Source: Thermoguttaceae bacterium
GTDB taxonomy: Bacteria; Planctomycetota; Planctomycetia; Pirellulales; Thermoguttaceae
NCBI GenBank assembly: GCA_024653385.1
Contig: JANLFZ010000014.1
Coordinates: 8,831 to 25,895, forward strand
Reading direction: 5' to 3'
Length of the DNA: 17,065 nt
Part shown: in pieces, positions 1 to 6,984 of the stretch
Numbering within the stretch: position 1 is the stretch's first letter
How the letters are laid out: every line of letters starts with the position of its first letter
The notes under the pieces: model-generated
Seen by the model: the letters and a program-made list of their open reading frames with translations, nothing else
Databases searched by the model: none
What the model was told of the DNA's origin: nothing
Translations under genes and position numbers: made by a program

Positions 1-2
1 TG

Positions 3-626
3 GCGTGCTTCACTCGTCCCGAGATGAAGGCCGAGCGGGTGAGTTACCCGGTGATGACCCCCTCGGCCGCCCGCGGCGTGCTCGAAGCCATCTTCTGGAA
101 GCCCGAGTTCGCCTGGCAGATCCGCGAAATTTGGGTGCTCCGTCCGATCCGGCACTACTCGATCCTCCGCAACGAGGTCAACAGCAAGGCCACGCTCTCG
201 ACGGCCCGCACTTGGGCGACCTCGGGCGGGGGGTATTTTGCCGAGGAGGACCGCGCCCAGCGCCATACCCTGGCCCTTCGAGACGTGGAGTACATCATCA
301 AGGCCGACATCGTGCTGCGTCCCCATGCCACCGACGACGTGGCCAAGTACCGCGACCAGTTCCGACGCCGGGTCGATCGCGGCCAGTGCTATCACCGGCC
401 CTACTTGGGTTGCCGCGAATTCGCCGCCGAGTTCGCCCCACCGGACGGTACCGAGCGACCGATCGATCTCACCGACGACCTCGGCCGCATGCTCTTCGAC
501 CTCGACTACGCGCCCGACCGATCTGGCCGGGGCACCCCCCGTTTCTTCCCCGCACGCCTGGAGGCCGGCGTGCTGCGGGTTCCCTCAAACCTCTATTCGG
601 GAGGAGCGAGGCTCCATGCTCCTTGA
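3..626 (+). CDS. cas5c: Type I-C Cascade subunit Cas5c (Cas5d), 5' end cut by window
   Basis: Cas5c is the pre-crRNA-processing endonuclease and 5'-handle-binding subunit of type I-C Cascade; in this subtype it replaces Cas6. The reading frame is open to the window edge. The residues before the first ATG at position 24 (ACFTRPE, then MKAERVSYPV) match the conserved Cas5c N-terminus, so the real start lies upstream and 24 is not the start. Family landmarks are TPSAARGVLEAIFWKPEF, LRDVEYIIKA and YLGCREFAAEF, and the C-terminus is PRFFPARLEAGVLRVP. About 207 residues are visible, slightly short of a complete family member. The stop overlaps the cas8c start by 11 bases, which suggests translational coupling. 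Subunit identity is well supported; I did not assign the catalytic residues. Confidence 0.93.
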   Translation, partial: ACFTRPEMKAERVSYPVMTPSAARGVLEAIFWKPEFAWQIREIWVLRPIRHYSILRNEVNSKATLSTARTWATSGGGYFAEEDRAQRHTLALRDVEYIIKADIVLRPHATDDVAKYRDQFRRRVDRGQCYHRPYLGCREFAAEFAPPDGTERPIDLTDDLGRMLFDLDYAPDRSGRGTPRFFPARLEAGVLRVPSNLYSGGARLHAP

Positions 627-2311
627 ACAACTCTCCCACTATGCCGACCGGCTCCCCGACTTGGGGCCGGCGATGTACATCAAGACATCGGTGCGCTGGC
701 TGATTGACCTCGATTCCTCAGGTCGCTTTCTCGGCTTCGTACGCACCGAGGGCACCGGAAAGAAGAACGACCGAGGCAAAGAGTTCTTCGCCCCACACGT
801 GGGGCGCACGGGCCAAACTCCTGGCCGACAACGGCGAGTACGTCCTGGGAGTCCCCCGCAAAAAGTCGACGCGCGAACGCACCGAGCAATGCCACCACGC
901 GTTCGTCGAGGAGGTTCGTAAGTGCGCGGATGCCACCGGCGAACCTGTTGTCCGCGCGGTCCTGGCCTTTCTTCAGGGACCGGATCGCGACAAGCTCGCG
1001 CTTCCGGACGACTTCGATCCAGATCACGTGTGTACCTTTCGCGTCGACGGGGTACTGCCGATCCATCTGGAGTCCGTCAAGGCCTACTGGGCCGCCGCGG
1101 CCGGTGGCGACGAGAATGCCAAGGCTTCCGAAGTCATGCAGTGCCTGATTTGCGGGCGGAGGCGTCCCGCCGTGAAGCGCCTGCAGTTCAAGATCAAACG
1201 CATCCCGGGCGGCCAGACGGCGGGCAATGCCCTCATCTCGGCCAATAAGACCGCCTTCGAGTCGTATGGCCTCGAAGCCTCGCTCATTGCACCCACCTGC
1301 ACCGAGTGCGGCGAGCGTTTCAGCAAGGCGGCCAACGCCCTGATCGAGGACGAAGCGAGCCACATCACGATCGGCCCGTTGGTTTACCTCTTCTGGACGA
1401 AGGAAGAGAGCGGGTTCTCAGTGGCATCCATGCTCTCCAAGCCCGATCCCGAAGAGGTGCGAGCCTTGATCGCCTCTGCGCTGGGCGGCAAGGAATCTGC
1501 CACCGAAATCGACCCCATGCCCTTCTACGCCACCGCGTTCTCGGCCAGCGGCGCGCGTGTGGCCGTGCGCGACTGGCTCGACAGCACGGTGGGCGTCGTT
1601 CGGCGGAACTTGGCTCGTTACTTCTCGCTTCAGCGCGTCGTGGACGCAGACGGTGGCGAGGGGAGTCCCCTCGCTCTCTACCCTCTGGCTGTGGCAACAG
1701 TGCGCGACGCCGCCGATCTGTCGCCCAGTCTCCCAAGAGCCCTCTTGCGCGTGGCGCTCCAGGGAGGCCCGCTTCCCGAAGCGATCCTGTACCAAGCGGT
1801 CCAGCGCAACCGCGCCGAACGGAAGATCACGCGCCCTAGGGCCGCACTCATCAAGATGGTCTTGCTCTCTCAACAAACCGACTTTTCCCAGGAGGATGTT
1901 ATGGTTCAACTCGACGCCGACAACCAGGAACCCGCCTACCTCTGCGGCCGCTTGCTCGCCGTACTCGAGCGAATCCAGCAACTGGCCATTCCCGGCGCGG
2001 GTTCGACGATCACCGATCGTTTCTACGGCACGTTCTCGTCCGCCCCCGCCTCGGTGGCCGGCACGCTCTTGCGCAAGAGCCAGGCCCATCTCGCCAAGCT
2101 CCGCAAGGAGCGGCCGGGAGCCGAGTCGGCCTTGCAGGGAAAACTCGAGGAGATTCAAGTCGGACTCTCGTTCTTTCCCCGTACGCTCACCCTGGAACAG
2201 CAGGGGCTGTTCGGGCTGGGCTACTACCACCAGCGAGCCCAGGACCGAGCCGATGCCATCGCCCGCAAGCACGAAAAGGACCAGCAGGCGACGGCCGAGC
2301 CGTCGGCCTGA
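616..2311 (+). CDS. cas8c: Type I-C large subunit Cas8c (Csd1), frameshifted
   Basis: Cas8c is the large Cascade subunit that recognises the PAM and target DNA. Translation from ATG 616 (good GGGAGGAG site at 599-606) gives MLLEQLSHYADRLPDL, then MYIKTSVRWLIDLD and GKEFFAPHVG, the normal Csd1 N-terminus. That frame then runs into a stop at 919-921. The rest of the protein (ARAKLLADNGEYVLGVP onward) is in the next frame. Removing one G from the GGGG run at 801-804 restores EFFAPHVGARAKLLADNGEY and a 564-residue protein, near the usual length. Reconstructed C176/C179 (QCLICG) and C228/C231 (PTCTECG) are the family's zinc-ribbon-like cysteine pairs. As written, the gene would not make full-length Cas8c unless the shift is a sequence error. 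A small GGAGC/GCTCC hairpin (603-615) abuts the start codon. Confidence 0.9.
801..804 (+). other. Frameshift site in cas8c (GGGG run)
   Basis: Upstream of this run the Csd1 N-terminus reads in the frame of position 616. Downstream, the rest of Csd1 reads one base later. Deleting one G joins the two without losing or adding a conserved residue, so the lesion is probably a single-base excess in a homopolymer. Confidence 0.8.
1901..2311 (+). CDS. cas11c: Internal small subunit Cas11c, nested in the 3' end of cas8c
   Basis: In type I-C systems the small Cascade subunit is known to be translated from an internal start within cas8c. Here an in-frame ATG at 1901 (MVQLDADNQEPAYLCGRLLA) is preceded by AGGAGG at 1890-1895, five bases away. 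This is the strongest Shine-Dalgarno I noticed in the operon, and it lies inside a coding sequence. The product would be 136 residues, mostly alpha-helical by eye (CGRLLAVLERIQQL, LLRKSQAHLAKLRKE, LEEIQVGLSFFP), which is the expected size and character of Cas11. The start corresponds to residue 429 of reconstructed Cas8c. It lies far downstream of the cas8c frameshift, so this subunit should still be made. It binds the crRNA-DNA backbone alongside Cas7. Confidence 0.8.
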   Translation: MVQLDADNQEPAYLCGRLLAVLERIQQLAIPGAGSTITDRFYGTFSSAPASVAGTLLRKSQAHLAKLRKERPGAESALQGKLEEIQVGLSFFPRTLTLEQQGLFGLGYYHQRAQDRADAIARKHEKDQQATAEPSA

Positions 2312-2365
2312 TCCCGCCCCTGTGAAATCCCAACCATGGACCATCACGCAACAAAGGACCTACTC

Positions 2366-3265
2366 ATGAACCATTCGATCCACACCGATCCCAACCGCCG
2401 CCACGATTTCGTCCTGCTGTTCGACGTCACCGACGGTAACCCCAACGGCGACCCCGACGCTGGCAACCTCCCCCGCGTCGACCCCGAGACCATGCAAGGC
2501 ATCGTGACCGACGTCTGCCTGAAGCGCAAGATTCGCAACTGGGTCGATGCCACCCGCGGCACCCAGGAGCGATACAAGATCTTTGTCGAAAACCGCGGCT
2601 ATCTGGTCGACCACAAGCGACGGGCCTACGAGGCGGTCGGAGCGAAGAAAGGGGACGATAGCAAGGCAGACGAAGCCCAGCAGTGGATGTGCCAGAACTA
2701 CTTCGACGTGCGCATGTTCGGCGCCGTGCTCGTGGGGAAGAAGGGCGAGGGGTACAACTGCGGCCAAGTCCGCGGCCCGGTTCAAATGACCTTCGCCCGA
2801 TCGATCGACCAAGTCGTGCCGCTCGACCTGTCGATCACCCGTGTGGCCCTGGAGAATCCGGGCGACAAACCCCGTGAAGACGAGGACGAGAAGGCTGCCA
2901 CCGGTACGATGGGCCGCAAGGCCCTGCTCCCCTACGGGCTCTTCCGCGGCTACGGGTTCTTCACGCCCCACTTCGCCAAGCAGACCGGGGTTACCGCCGA
3001 CGACCTCGCCCTCGTCTGGGAGGCCCTCCAACAGATGTGGACCATCGACCGCTCGTCGTCGCGCGGCCTCATGGCCCTGCGCGGCCTGTACGTCTTCACG
3101 CACGACACCCCAGTGGGCAACGCGCCCGCCCAGTCGCTGTTCGATCGGGTCCGCGTCGTCCGCAAAGGCGGCGTCACGGCCCCGCGGGCCTTTAGCGACT
3201 ACACCGTCGATGTTGAGGACGAAAACCCGCCCGAGGGTGTAACCCTCACGCGCCTGGTGGGATAG
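2366..3265 (+). CDS. cas7c: Type I-C Cascade backbone subunit Cas7c (Csd2)
   Basis: Cas7c forms the helical backbone of Cascade along the crRNA spacer. The 299-residue product has the Csd2 signature near its N-terminus: HDFVLLFDVTDGNPNGDPDA, GNLPRVDPET and VTDVCLKRKIRNWV. Further on it has WMCQNYFDVRMFGAVL and GQVRGPVQMTFARSIDQV, and the C-terminal SSSRGLMALRGLYVFTH. I chose ATG 2366 because AAAGGA (2353-2358) is well placed seven bases upstream and family members begin close to the HDFVLLFDV strand. An in-frame ATG at 2336 would add ten unconserved residues. The gene lies 54 bases after cas8c and two bases before cas4. It appears intact. Confidence 0.97.
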   Translation: MNHSIHTDPNRRHDFVLLFDVTDGNPNGDPDAGNLPRVDPETMQGIVTDVCLKRKIRNWVDATRGTQERYKIFVENRGYLVDHKRRAYEAVGAKKGDDSKADEAQQWMCQNYFDVRMFGAVLVGKKGEGYNCGQVRGPVQMTFARSIDQVVPLDLSITRVALENPGDKPREDEDEKAATGTMGRKALLPYGLFRGYGFFTPHFAKQTGVTADDLALVWEALQQMWTIDRSSSRGLMALRGLYVFTHDTPVGNAPAQSLFDRVRVVRKGGVTAPRAFSDYTVDVEDENPPEGVTLTRLVG

Positions 3266-3267
3266 CC

Positions 3268-3921
3268 ATGAGCGACCGAATCCTTGCCGACTGGTCCGAG
3301 GCCGACTGCGTGCCCATTTCCGCCCTGAGGCACTGGCAGTACTGTCCCCGGTCGTGTGCCCTGATCCACGTCGAGAGCATTTTCGACGAGAACGTGTACA
3401 CGCTCCGCGGGCGGATGCTCCACGAGAAGGTCGATCAGCCCGGCGGCGAGAGCCGCGACGGCGTGCGCATCGAACGCGCCGTGCCCCTCTGGTGCGACCG
3501 CCTCGGGCTGGTCGGCAAGGCCGACGTCGTCGAGTTCCACGGCGACGTGCCCTATCCGGTCGAGTACAAGCTCGGTCGGCGCCGCTCTGGCGGCGCGGTG
3601 CTCTTCCAGCTCTGCGCCCAGGCCATGTGCCTCGAGGAGATGACCGGCCAGGCCGTGCCCGCCGGCGCGATCTACTACCACGGGTCGCGCCGGCGGCGCG
3701 AGGTCGCCTTCACCCAGGCCATGCGAGTCCAGGTCGAAGAGGCCACCCTGGCGATCCGCCAGACGATCCGCGAGGGCCGGCTGCCGCCGCCCGCCCACGA
3801 CGCCCGCTGCCGGCTCTGCTCGCTCGCCGACTCGTGCATGCCGTCGCTTGCCGGCGAACAGGGCCGCGTGCGCGCGGTCGTGCGATCCTTGTACCTCGCA
3901 TCCGACGATCCCCCGAGGTGA
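3268..3921 (+). CDS. cas4: CRISPR-associated exonuclease Cas4
   Basis: Cas4 is a RecB-like nuclease that works with Cas1-Cas2 to select and trim PAM-bearing prespacers before integration. The 217-residue product has the expected Fe-S cysteines: C26 in QYCPRSC and C181, C184 and C190 in CRLCSLADSC. The nuclease core is visible as H52 (GRMLHEK), D86 (VGKADVVEF) and E99/K101 (VEYKLG), with a QxxxY-region equivalent in LFQLCAQAMCLEEMTG. It follows cas7c by two bases and ends two bases before the cas1 start, so the genes are almost certainly cotranscribed. All catalytic and cluster-binding residues are present and it looks functional. Confidence 0.96.
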   Translation: MSDRILADWSEADCVPISALRHWQYCPRSCALIHVESIFDENVYTLRGRMLHEKVDQPGGESRDGVRIERAVPLWCDRLGLVGKADVVEFHGDVPYPVEYKLGRRRSGGAVLFQLCAQAMCLEEMTGQAVPAGAIYYHGSRRRREVAFTQAMRVQVEEATLAIRQTIREGRLPPPAHDARCRLCSLADSCMPSLAGEQGRVRAVVRSLYLASDDPPR

Positions 3922-3923
3922 CG

Positions 3924-4955
3924 ATGCACCAGATCCTCAACACCCTCTACGTGATGACCCAAGGCGCCTTCTTGCACCTCGACCACGATACGCTCAAAGT
4001 CAAGGTCCAGGGCCAGTGCAAACTCCAGGCGCCCCTGTTGCACCTGGGCGGCATCTGTTGTTTCGGACGCGTCAGCCCCAGCGTGAAACTCATCCACCGC
4101 TGCGCCGACGACGGACGCTCCGTCGTGTTCTTCGATCCCCATGGCCGCTTCAAGGGCCGCCTGTCGGGCCCGGTCTCGGGCAACGTCCTCTTGCGCCGCG
4201 CCCAGCACCTCGCGCTCTCCGACGAGACGCGATCCCTGGCCATCGCGAAGAACCTCGTTGCAGGCAAGATCCAGAATGCCCGGCAGTCGCTCTTGCGCGC
4301 CCGTCGTGAGGCCGCCGAGGCCGACGACGCCGCGGCACTGGACCTGGCGGCACGCGAACTCGGCGCCGCGCTTCCGCGATTGGAGCGGGCAGCCGGCCTG
4401 GACGAAGCCCGCGGGATCGAGGGCGAGGCCGCCCGCGCCTACTTCGCCGTCTTCGACCGCATGATCCGCGAGGATCGCCCGTCGTTCGCCCTCTCGGGCC
4501 GAACACGCCGCCCGCCCCGCGACCGCACCAACGCCCTGCTCTCGTTCCTCTACGCCCTGCTGGTCAACGACTGCGCCTCGGCCGCCGAAGGCGTCGGCCT
4601 GGACCCCCAGGTCGGCTTCCTCCACGCGCTGCGCTCGGGCCGGCCCGCCCTGGCCTTGGACCTCATGGAAGAACTACGCCCCGTGCTGGCCGACCGGCTC
4701 GCCCTGACGCTGATCAACCGCCGCCAAGTTACCGCCGCCGATTTCGAGGCCAGACCGGGCGGAGCCGTCCTCTTGACCGACAAGGGACGCAAGACCGTGG
4801 TCGTTGCCTACCAGAAGCGCAAACAAGACGAGGTCCACCACCCAGTCGTCGATCAGAAAATGCTGCTCGGACTGGTGGCCCACACCCAGGCACGCCTCCT
4901 GGCCCGACACCTGCGCGGCGACCTCGAGGCCTATCCGCCGTTCTTGTATCGCTAG
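3924..4955 (+). CDS. cas1: CRISPR-associated integrase Cas1 (type I-C)
   Basis: Cas1 is the metal-dependent integrase that, with Cas2, inserts new spacers at the leader-repeat junction. The 343-residue product starts at ATG 3924 (MHQILNTLYVMTQGAFLHLD), as in other subtype I-C Cas1 proteins. The open frame extends farther upstream, but only through cas4 sequence. Catalytic residues are E166 (GIEGEAARAYF), H234 (VGFLHALRSGRPALALDL) and D246, with E249/E250 following in the MEELRP motif. N-terminal GRVSPSVKLIHRCADDGRSV and SGRTRRPPRDRTNALLSF are also typical. It appears intact. It lies two bases after cas4 and 26 bases before cas2. Confidence 0.97.
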   Translation: MHQILNTLYVMTQGAFLHLDHDTLKVKVQGQCKLQAPLLHLGGICCFGRVSPSVKLIHRCADDGRSVVFFDPHGRFKGRLSGPVSGNVLLRRAQHLALSDETRSLAIAKNLVAGKIQNARQSLLRARREAAEADDAAALDLAARELGAALPRLERAAGLDEARGIEGEAARAYFAVFDRMIREDRPSFALSGRTRRPPRDRTNALLSFLYALLVNDCASAAEGVGLDPQVGFLHALRSGRPALALDLMEELRPVLADRLALTLINRRQVTAADFEARPGGAVLLTDKGRKTVVVAYQKRKQDEVHHPVVDQKMLLGLVAHTQARLLARHLRGDLEAYPPFLYR

Positions 4956-4981
4956 ACGCCCAACCCAACGGAGACTCGCTT

Positions 4982-5272
4982 GTGGACGTACTCGTCGCCT
5001 ACGATGTGGCCACCGACGACGCAGAAGGCCGCCGACGCCTGCGCCACGTCGCCACGATCTGCCTCAACTACGGCCAACGGGTTCAGAAATCGGTCTTCGA
5101 ATGCACCCTCAATGAGGTCCAGTATGAACAAATGAAACACCACCTGGTCGAAACGATCGATGCCTCCAAGGATAGCCTGCGCATCTACCGCCTGCCCGCC
5201 CGACGCGAGGGATACGTCGAGCACTTCGGACAGAACGCCACCGTCGATTTCGATGGCCCCCTGGTGGTCTGA
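4982..5272 (+). CDS. cas2: CRISPR-associated protein Cas2
   Basis: Cas2 is the dimeric scaffold that joins two Cas1 dimers in the spacer-integration complex. The 96-residue product reads MDVLVAYDVATDDAEGRRRL, then NYGQRVQKSVFECTLNEVQY and DSLRIYRLP, the standard ferredoxin-like Cas2 pattern with the conserved early Asp (YDV) and the QKSVFEC strand. It starts with GTG; no ATG is available nearby, and a GGAG site at 4971-4974 supports this choice. It is the last gene of the cas operon. The leader begins directly after its stop, as expected for subtype I-C. Confidence 0.95.
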   Translation: MDVLVAYDVATDDAEGRRRLRHVATICLNYGQRVQKSVFECTLNEVQYEQMKHHLVETIDASKDSLRIYRLPARREGYVEHFGQNATVDFDGPLVV

Positions 5273-5460
5273 ACCAAGCGCCCGCGAACCCCTAGCGCAC
5301 GGGAAAACCCCGGGAGGTCCGCGATGCGCGGAAAGCCCCTCGTAAGAACGACTTGGCAACGCCCGCCGTTCGCCCGACCGCTTTCCGTCGGTCGAGAACG
5401 GCCAGGTTCGCCATTCTGGCCTCGAAACGCTTGCGTTTTTCGGGGTCTTCGAGGCGAAGC
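5273..5460 (+). promoter_or_regulatory. CRISPR leader region with consecutive inverted repeats
   Basis: The 188 bases between cas2 and the repeat occupy the leader position and contain no convincing gene. Three inverted repeats follow one another. GCCGTTC (5365-5371) pairs with GAACGGC (5396-5402) and encloses CGACCG (5375-5380) with CGGTCG (5389-5394). GGCCAG (5400-5405) pairs with CTGGCC (5416-5421). GCCTCGAA (5419-5426) pairs with TTCGAGGC (5448-5455) and encloses AAACGC/GCGTTT. Leader function is inferred from position; the promoter was not identified. Confidence 0.6.
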
Positions 5461-5497
5461 GTAGCGCCCGGCCTCACGGCCGGGCGAGGATTGAAAC
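5461..5497 (+). CRISPR. Solitary type I-C CRISPR repeat
   Basis: This unit starts GTAG and ends GAGGATTGAAAC, the 3' end shared by type I-C repeats. It has a perfect nine-base-pair stem, CGCCCGGCC (5465-5473) with GGCCGGGCG (5478-5486), around a TCAC loop. Orientation is correct for a leader-proximal repeat, with the ATTGAAAC end facing away from cas2. I find no second copy in the next several hundred bases or elsewhere in the window. With one copy, the left boundary and the length (37 as called; 32 is common in this subtype) cannot be fixed. Confidence 0.85.
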
Positions 5498-5910
5498 ACT
5501 TCACCTTTTTGTGACCCACGCGATTCGCTCGGACGGCAAAACGGGGCGGGGCTCGTCTTGCCGAGGCGAGAACCGCGTTGCTATGCGCAGACTAACGAAC
5601 CCAGCGCAGCGCCGTTGCCCCTGACTCTGGAAAATGACACCGGATGCCATTTCCCTGATTTCCGTCCGGGGCGTGCGATGCTACAGGGCAAAGCAGGGCG
5701 GGATCGCCATGTTCCTCAGACGCTGCGAGCGGCGGAAGAAGGGCACGACGCACGGCTACTTGGCTCTGGCCGAGTCCTACCGCGCCGCGCGGGGTTCGCG
5801 TCCAGGCTAGGCGCGTCCGGTTTCGACTTGGGCGGCCGGTTGCTGCGAGAAAGAGGGTGTGCTACCATCAGACTTGGGGGTCCGAGGGTTCCGCGCGGAG
5901 GACATTTCCA
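5498..5910. other. Intergenic stretch after the CRISPR repeat
   Basis: About 35 bases after the repeat could be a first or last spacer, but no repeat bounds them on the far side. The remainder contains the transposase fragment described separately and an imperfect inverted repeat (GGAAAATG near 5629, CATTTCCC near 5648). I see no other gene. Confidence 0.5.
5709..5810 (+). pseudogene. N-terminal fragment of an IS1634-like transposase
   Basis: ATG 5709 opens a 33-codon frame that stops at 5808-5810. Its translation starts MFLRRCERRKKGTTHGYLAL and continues AESYRAARGSRPG. It resembles the N-terminus of IS1634-type DDE transposases, which typically begin MFLR-x-C-x-R-x-K-x-G and continue H-x-Y-W-x-L-V-E-S-x-R. 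In intact enzymes a YLGEL strand and the catalytic DDE region follow; here the similarity ends after GSRPG. No terminal inverted repeats or target-site duplication can be defined. The family assignment rests on a short match, so it is tentative. It would be a remnant of an insertion next to the CRISPR leader end. Confidence 0.5.
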
Positions 5911-6738
5911 ATGACCATCGTGTATGGCGAGAGGTCTTTTCGCTACGAGACCGACGGAAGCCGCGTGAGCCGAGTTCCCTTGGAACACCCGACCGGCAGG
6001 CGGAGCACCGTGCGCGTGGGGACGCACAATGCCCGAGTGCCGGGGCCGTTGGGAACCACGCGGTGGAGTCACGACTCGGCCGGCCGGTTGTACCAGGAGG
6101 TCGAGGTCCAAGTTATCGACAAGGCGCATCTGGCGATGCACGGTCTCCTGACGCCCTGTTGGGAGGCCACCGTCGAGCAGTTGCGGCTGTTGGACGCCAC
6201 CTTGGCCTTGGTGCCCCCCGATCATCTCCAGCGCCTCCTTCGAGCCAAGCCCGATGGCTTTCATGTGGTTAGCAGCACGCCGCGCGGCGCGGGGACGAGT
6301 TACATGGGCGGGGCCAACGTGGCGAACGACGATCCGCTGACTTCGTTCGACGACACGCGGTGCATCCTCATCACGCACGGCGCCCTGTGGCAGAACCGCC
6401 ATCTCGGTGTCTGTCCGACCGCCTTGCACGAGATCGGGCACGTGATGACCCGCGCGGGCAACGGCCTTTCCTACGCCACGTTCGACGCGGATCGGGAAAG
6501 GGAGCTGCGATTAGCGGGCGCTTCTGGGGAGGTGTCCCGCAACCCGGGTGAACTGGAGGCGCTCTGCAACGCCTATATGTACTTCCTCTGTTACGGCGCC
6601 GACGATCCCCCGGTCCGCCGTTTTGGCGACCGCCCAACCGATCCCCAGCGCGACCGGCGCACTCGCGATGCCTTGCGCGCGCTACCCGCCTTCACCCGCC
6701 TCTCCGGCGATTGGCAGAGCCGCTACCGCGAGCGGTGA
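5911..6738 (+). CDS. Putative zinc metallopeptidase with HEIGH motif, family not recognised
   Basis: The 275-residue product carries H173-E174-I175-G176-H177 (PTALHEIGHVMTRAGNG), matching the HExxH zincin motif in which two His bind zinc and the Glu activates water. A candidate third ligand is E214 or E216 in NPGELEALCNAYMYF, about 40 residues later, as in gluzincins. I see no signal peptide or membrane segment, so it may be cytoplasmic. Start 5911 is chosen for GGAGG at 5897-5901; an in-frame ATG at 5857 lacks such a site. It lies downstream of the CRISPR repeat on the same strand, but about 400 bases separate them, so co-function is unproven. Peptidase activity is inferred from the motif alone; substrate is unknown. 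Confidence 0.75.
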   Translation: MTIVYGERSFRYETDGSRVSRVPLEHPTGRRSTVRVGTHNARVPGPLGTTRWSHDSAGRLYQEVEVQVIDKAHLAMHGLLTPCWEATVEQLRLLDATLALVPPDHLQRLLRAKPDGFHVVSSTPRGAGTSYMGGANVANDDPLTSFDDTRCILITHGALWQNRHLGVCPTALHEIGHVMTRAGNGLSYATFDADRERELRLAGASGEVSRNPGELEALCNAYMYFLCYGADDPPVRRFGDRPTDPQRDRRTRDALRALPAFTRLSGDWQSRYRER

Positions 6739-6755
6739 TCCGCCTGAGCCTTTTC

Positions 6756-6783
6756 CGGCCCGAGATGATCGGACTGCGGGCCG
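6756..6783 (+). terminator. Possible hairpin terminator of the metallopeptidase gene
   Basis: CGGCCCG (6756-6762) pairs perfectly with CGGGCCG (6777-6783) across a 14-base loop, 18 bases after the metallopeptidase stop. No T tract follows, so intrinsic termination is uncertain. Confidence 0.25.
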
Positions 6784-6844
6784 ACTTGACCACGCACGTG
6801 CCTTATTGACGGGGCGATTGCAGCGGCCAAGCGCGCCCATCGAG

Positions 6845-6860
6845 TCGCAAGTCCTTGCGA
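6845..6860 (-). terminator. Perfect short hairpin just downstream of tRNA-Lys
   Basis: TCGCAAG (6845-6851) and CTTGCGA (6854-6860) form a seven-base-pair palindrome separated by two bases, eight bases beyond the tRNA 3' end on its transcribed strand. No T run follows. It may be a terminator or 3' processing signal, or chance. Confidence 0.25.
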
Positions 6861-6868
6861 TGCACGAG

Positions 6869-6941
6869 TGAGGCTGGTGGGACTCGAACCCACGGCCTAC
6901 GGATTAAAAGTCCGTTGCTCTACCTACTGAGCTACAGCCTC
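6869..6941 (-). tRNA. tRNA-Lys (anticodon TTT)
   Basis: The minus strand folds into a complete 73-base cloverleaf. The acceptor stem is GAGGCTG with CAGCCTC and discriminator A. The D stem is GCTC with GAGC around AGTAGGTA. The anticodon stem is ACGGA with TCCGT around CTTTTAA. The T stem is GTGGG with CCCAC around TTCGAGT. The anticodon TTT reads AAA and AAG lysine codons. The 3' CCA is not encoded and must be added afterwards. All stems are fully paired, so the gene appears functional. Confidence 0.97.
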
Positions 6942-6956
6942 TAAGTGCTTTTTAAA

Positions 6957-6984
6957 TAACTAGTTACGATTTATCACTTCTCAA
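6957..6984 (-). promoter_or_regulatory. Candidate sigma-70-type promoter for tRNA-Lys
   Basis: On the minus strand TTGAGA (6984-6979) is followed after 16 bases by TAGTTA (6962-6957), close to -35 and -10 consensus, in the AT-rich patch before the tRNA. Transcription would begin near 6950, some nine bases before the mature 5' end. Confidence 0.4.

Noticed and set aside
704..2311. Start of cas8c at ATG 704 as an independent 535-residue protein
   Set aside because: The first 35 or so residues from 704 do not match Csd1, whereas the N-terminus read from 616 in the other frame does. The true gene begins at 616 and shifts frame near 801-804.
2336..2365. Earlier in-frame start for cas7c
   Set aside because: It would add ten unconserved residues; AAAGGA is well placed for 2366 instead.
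5292..5519. Minus-strand 75-codon frame across the leader and repeat
   Set aside because: It reads through the CRISPR repeat and the leader inverted repeats; its N-terminal residues are just the repeat translated, and no start signal is evident.
5857..5910. Longer N-terminus for the HEIGH protein
   Set aside because: GGAGG lies nine bases before 5911; the extra 18 residues look like translated leader and have no initiation signal.
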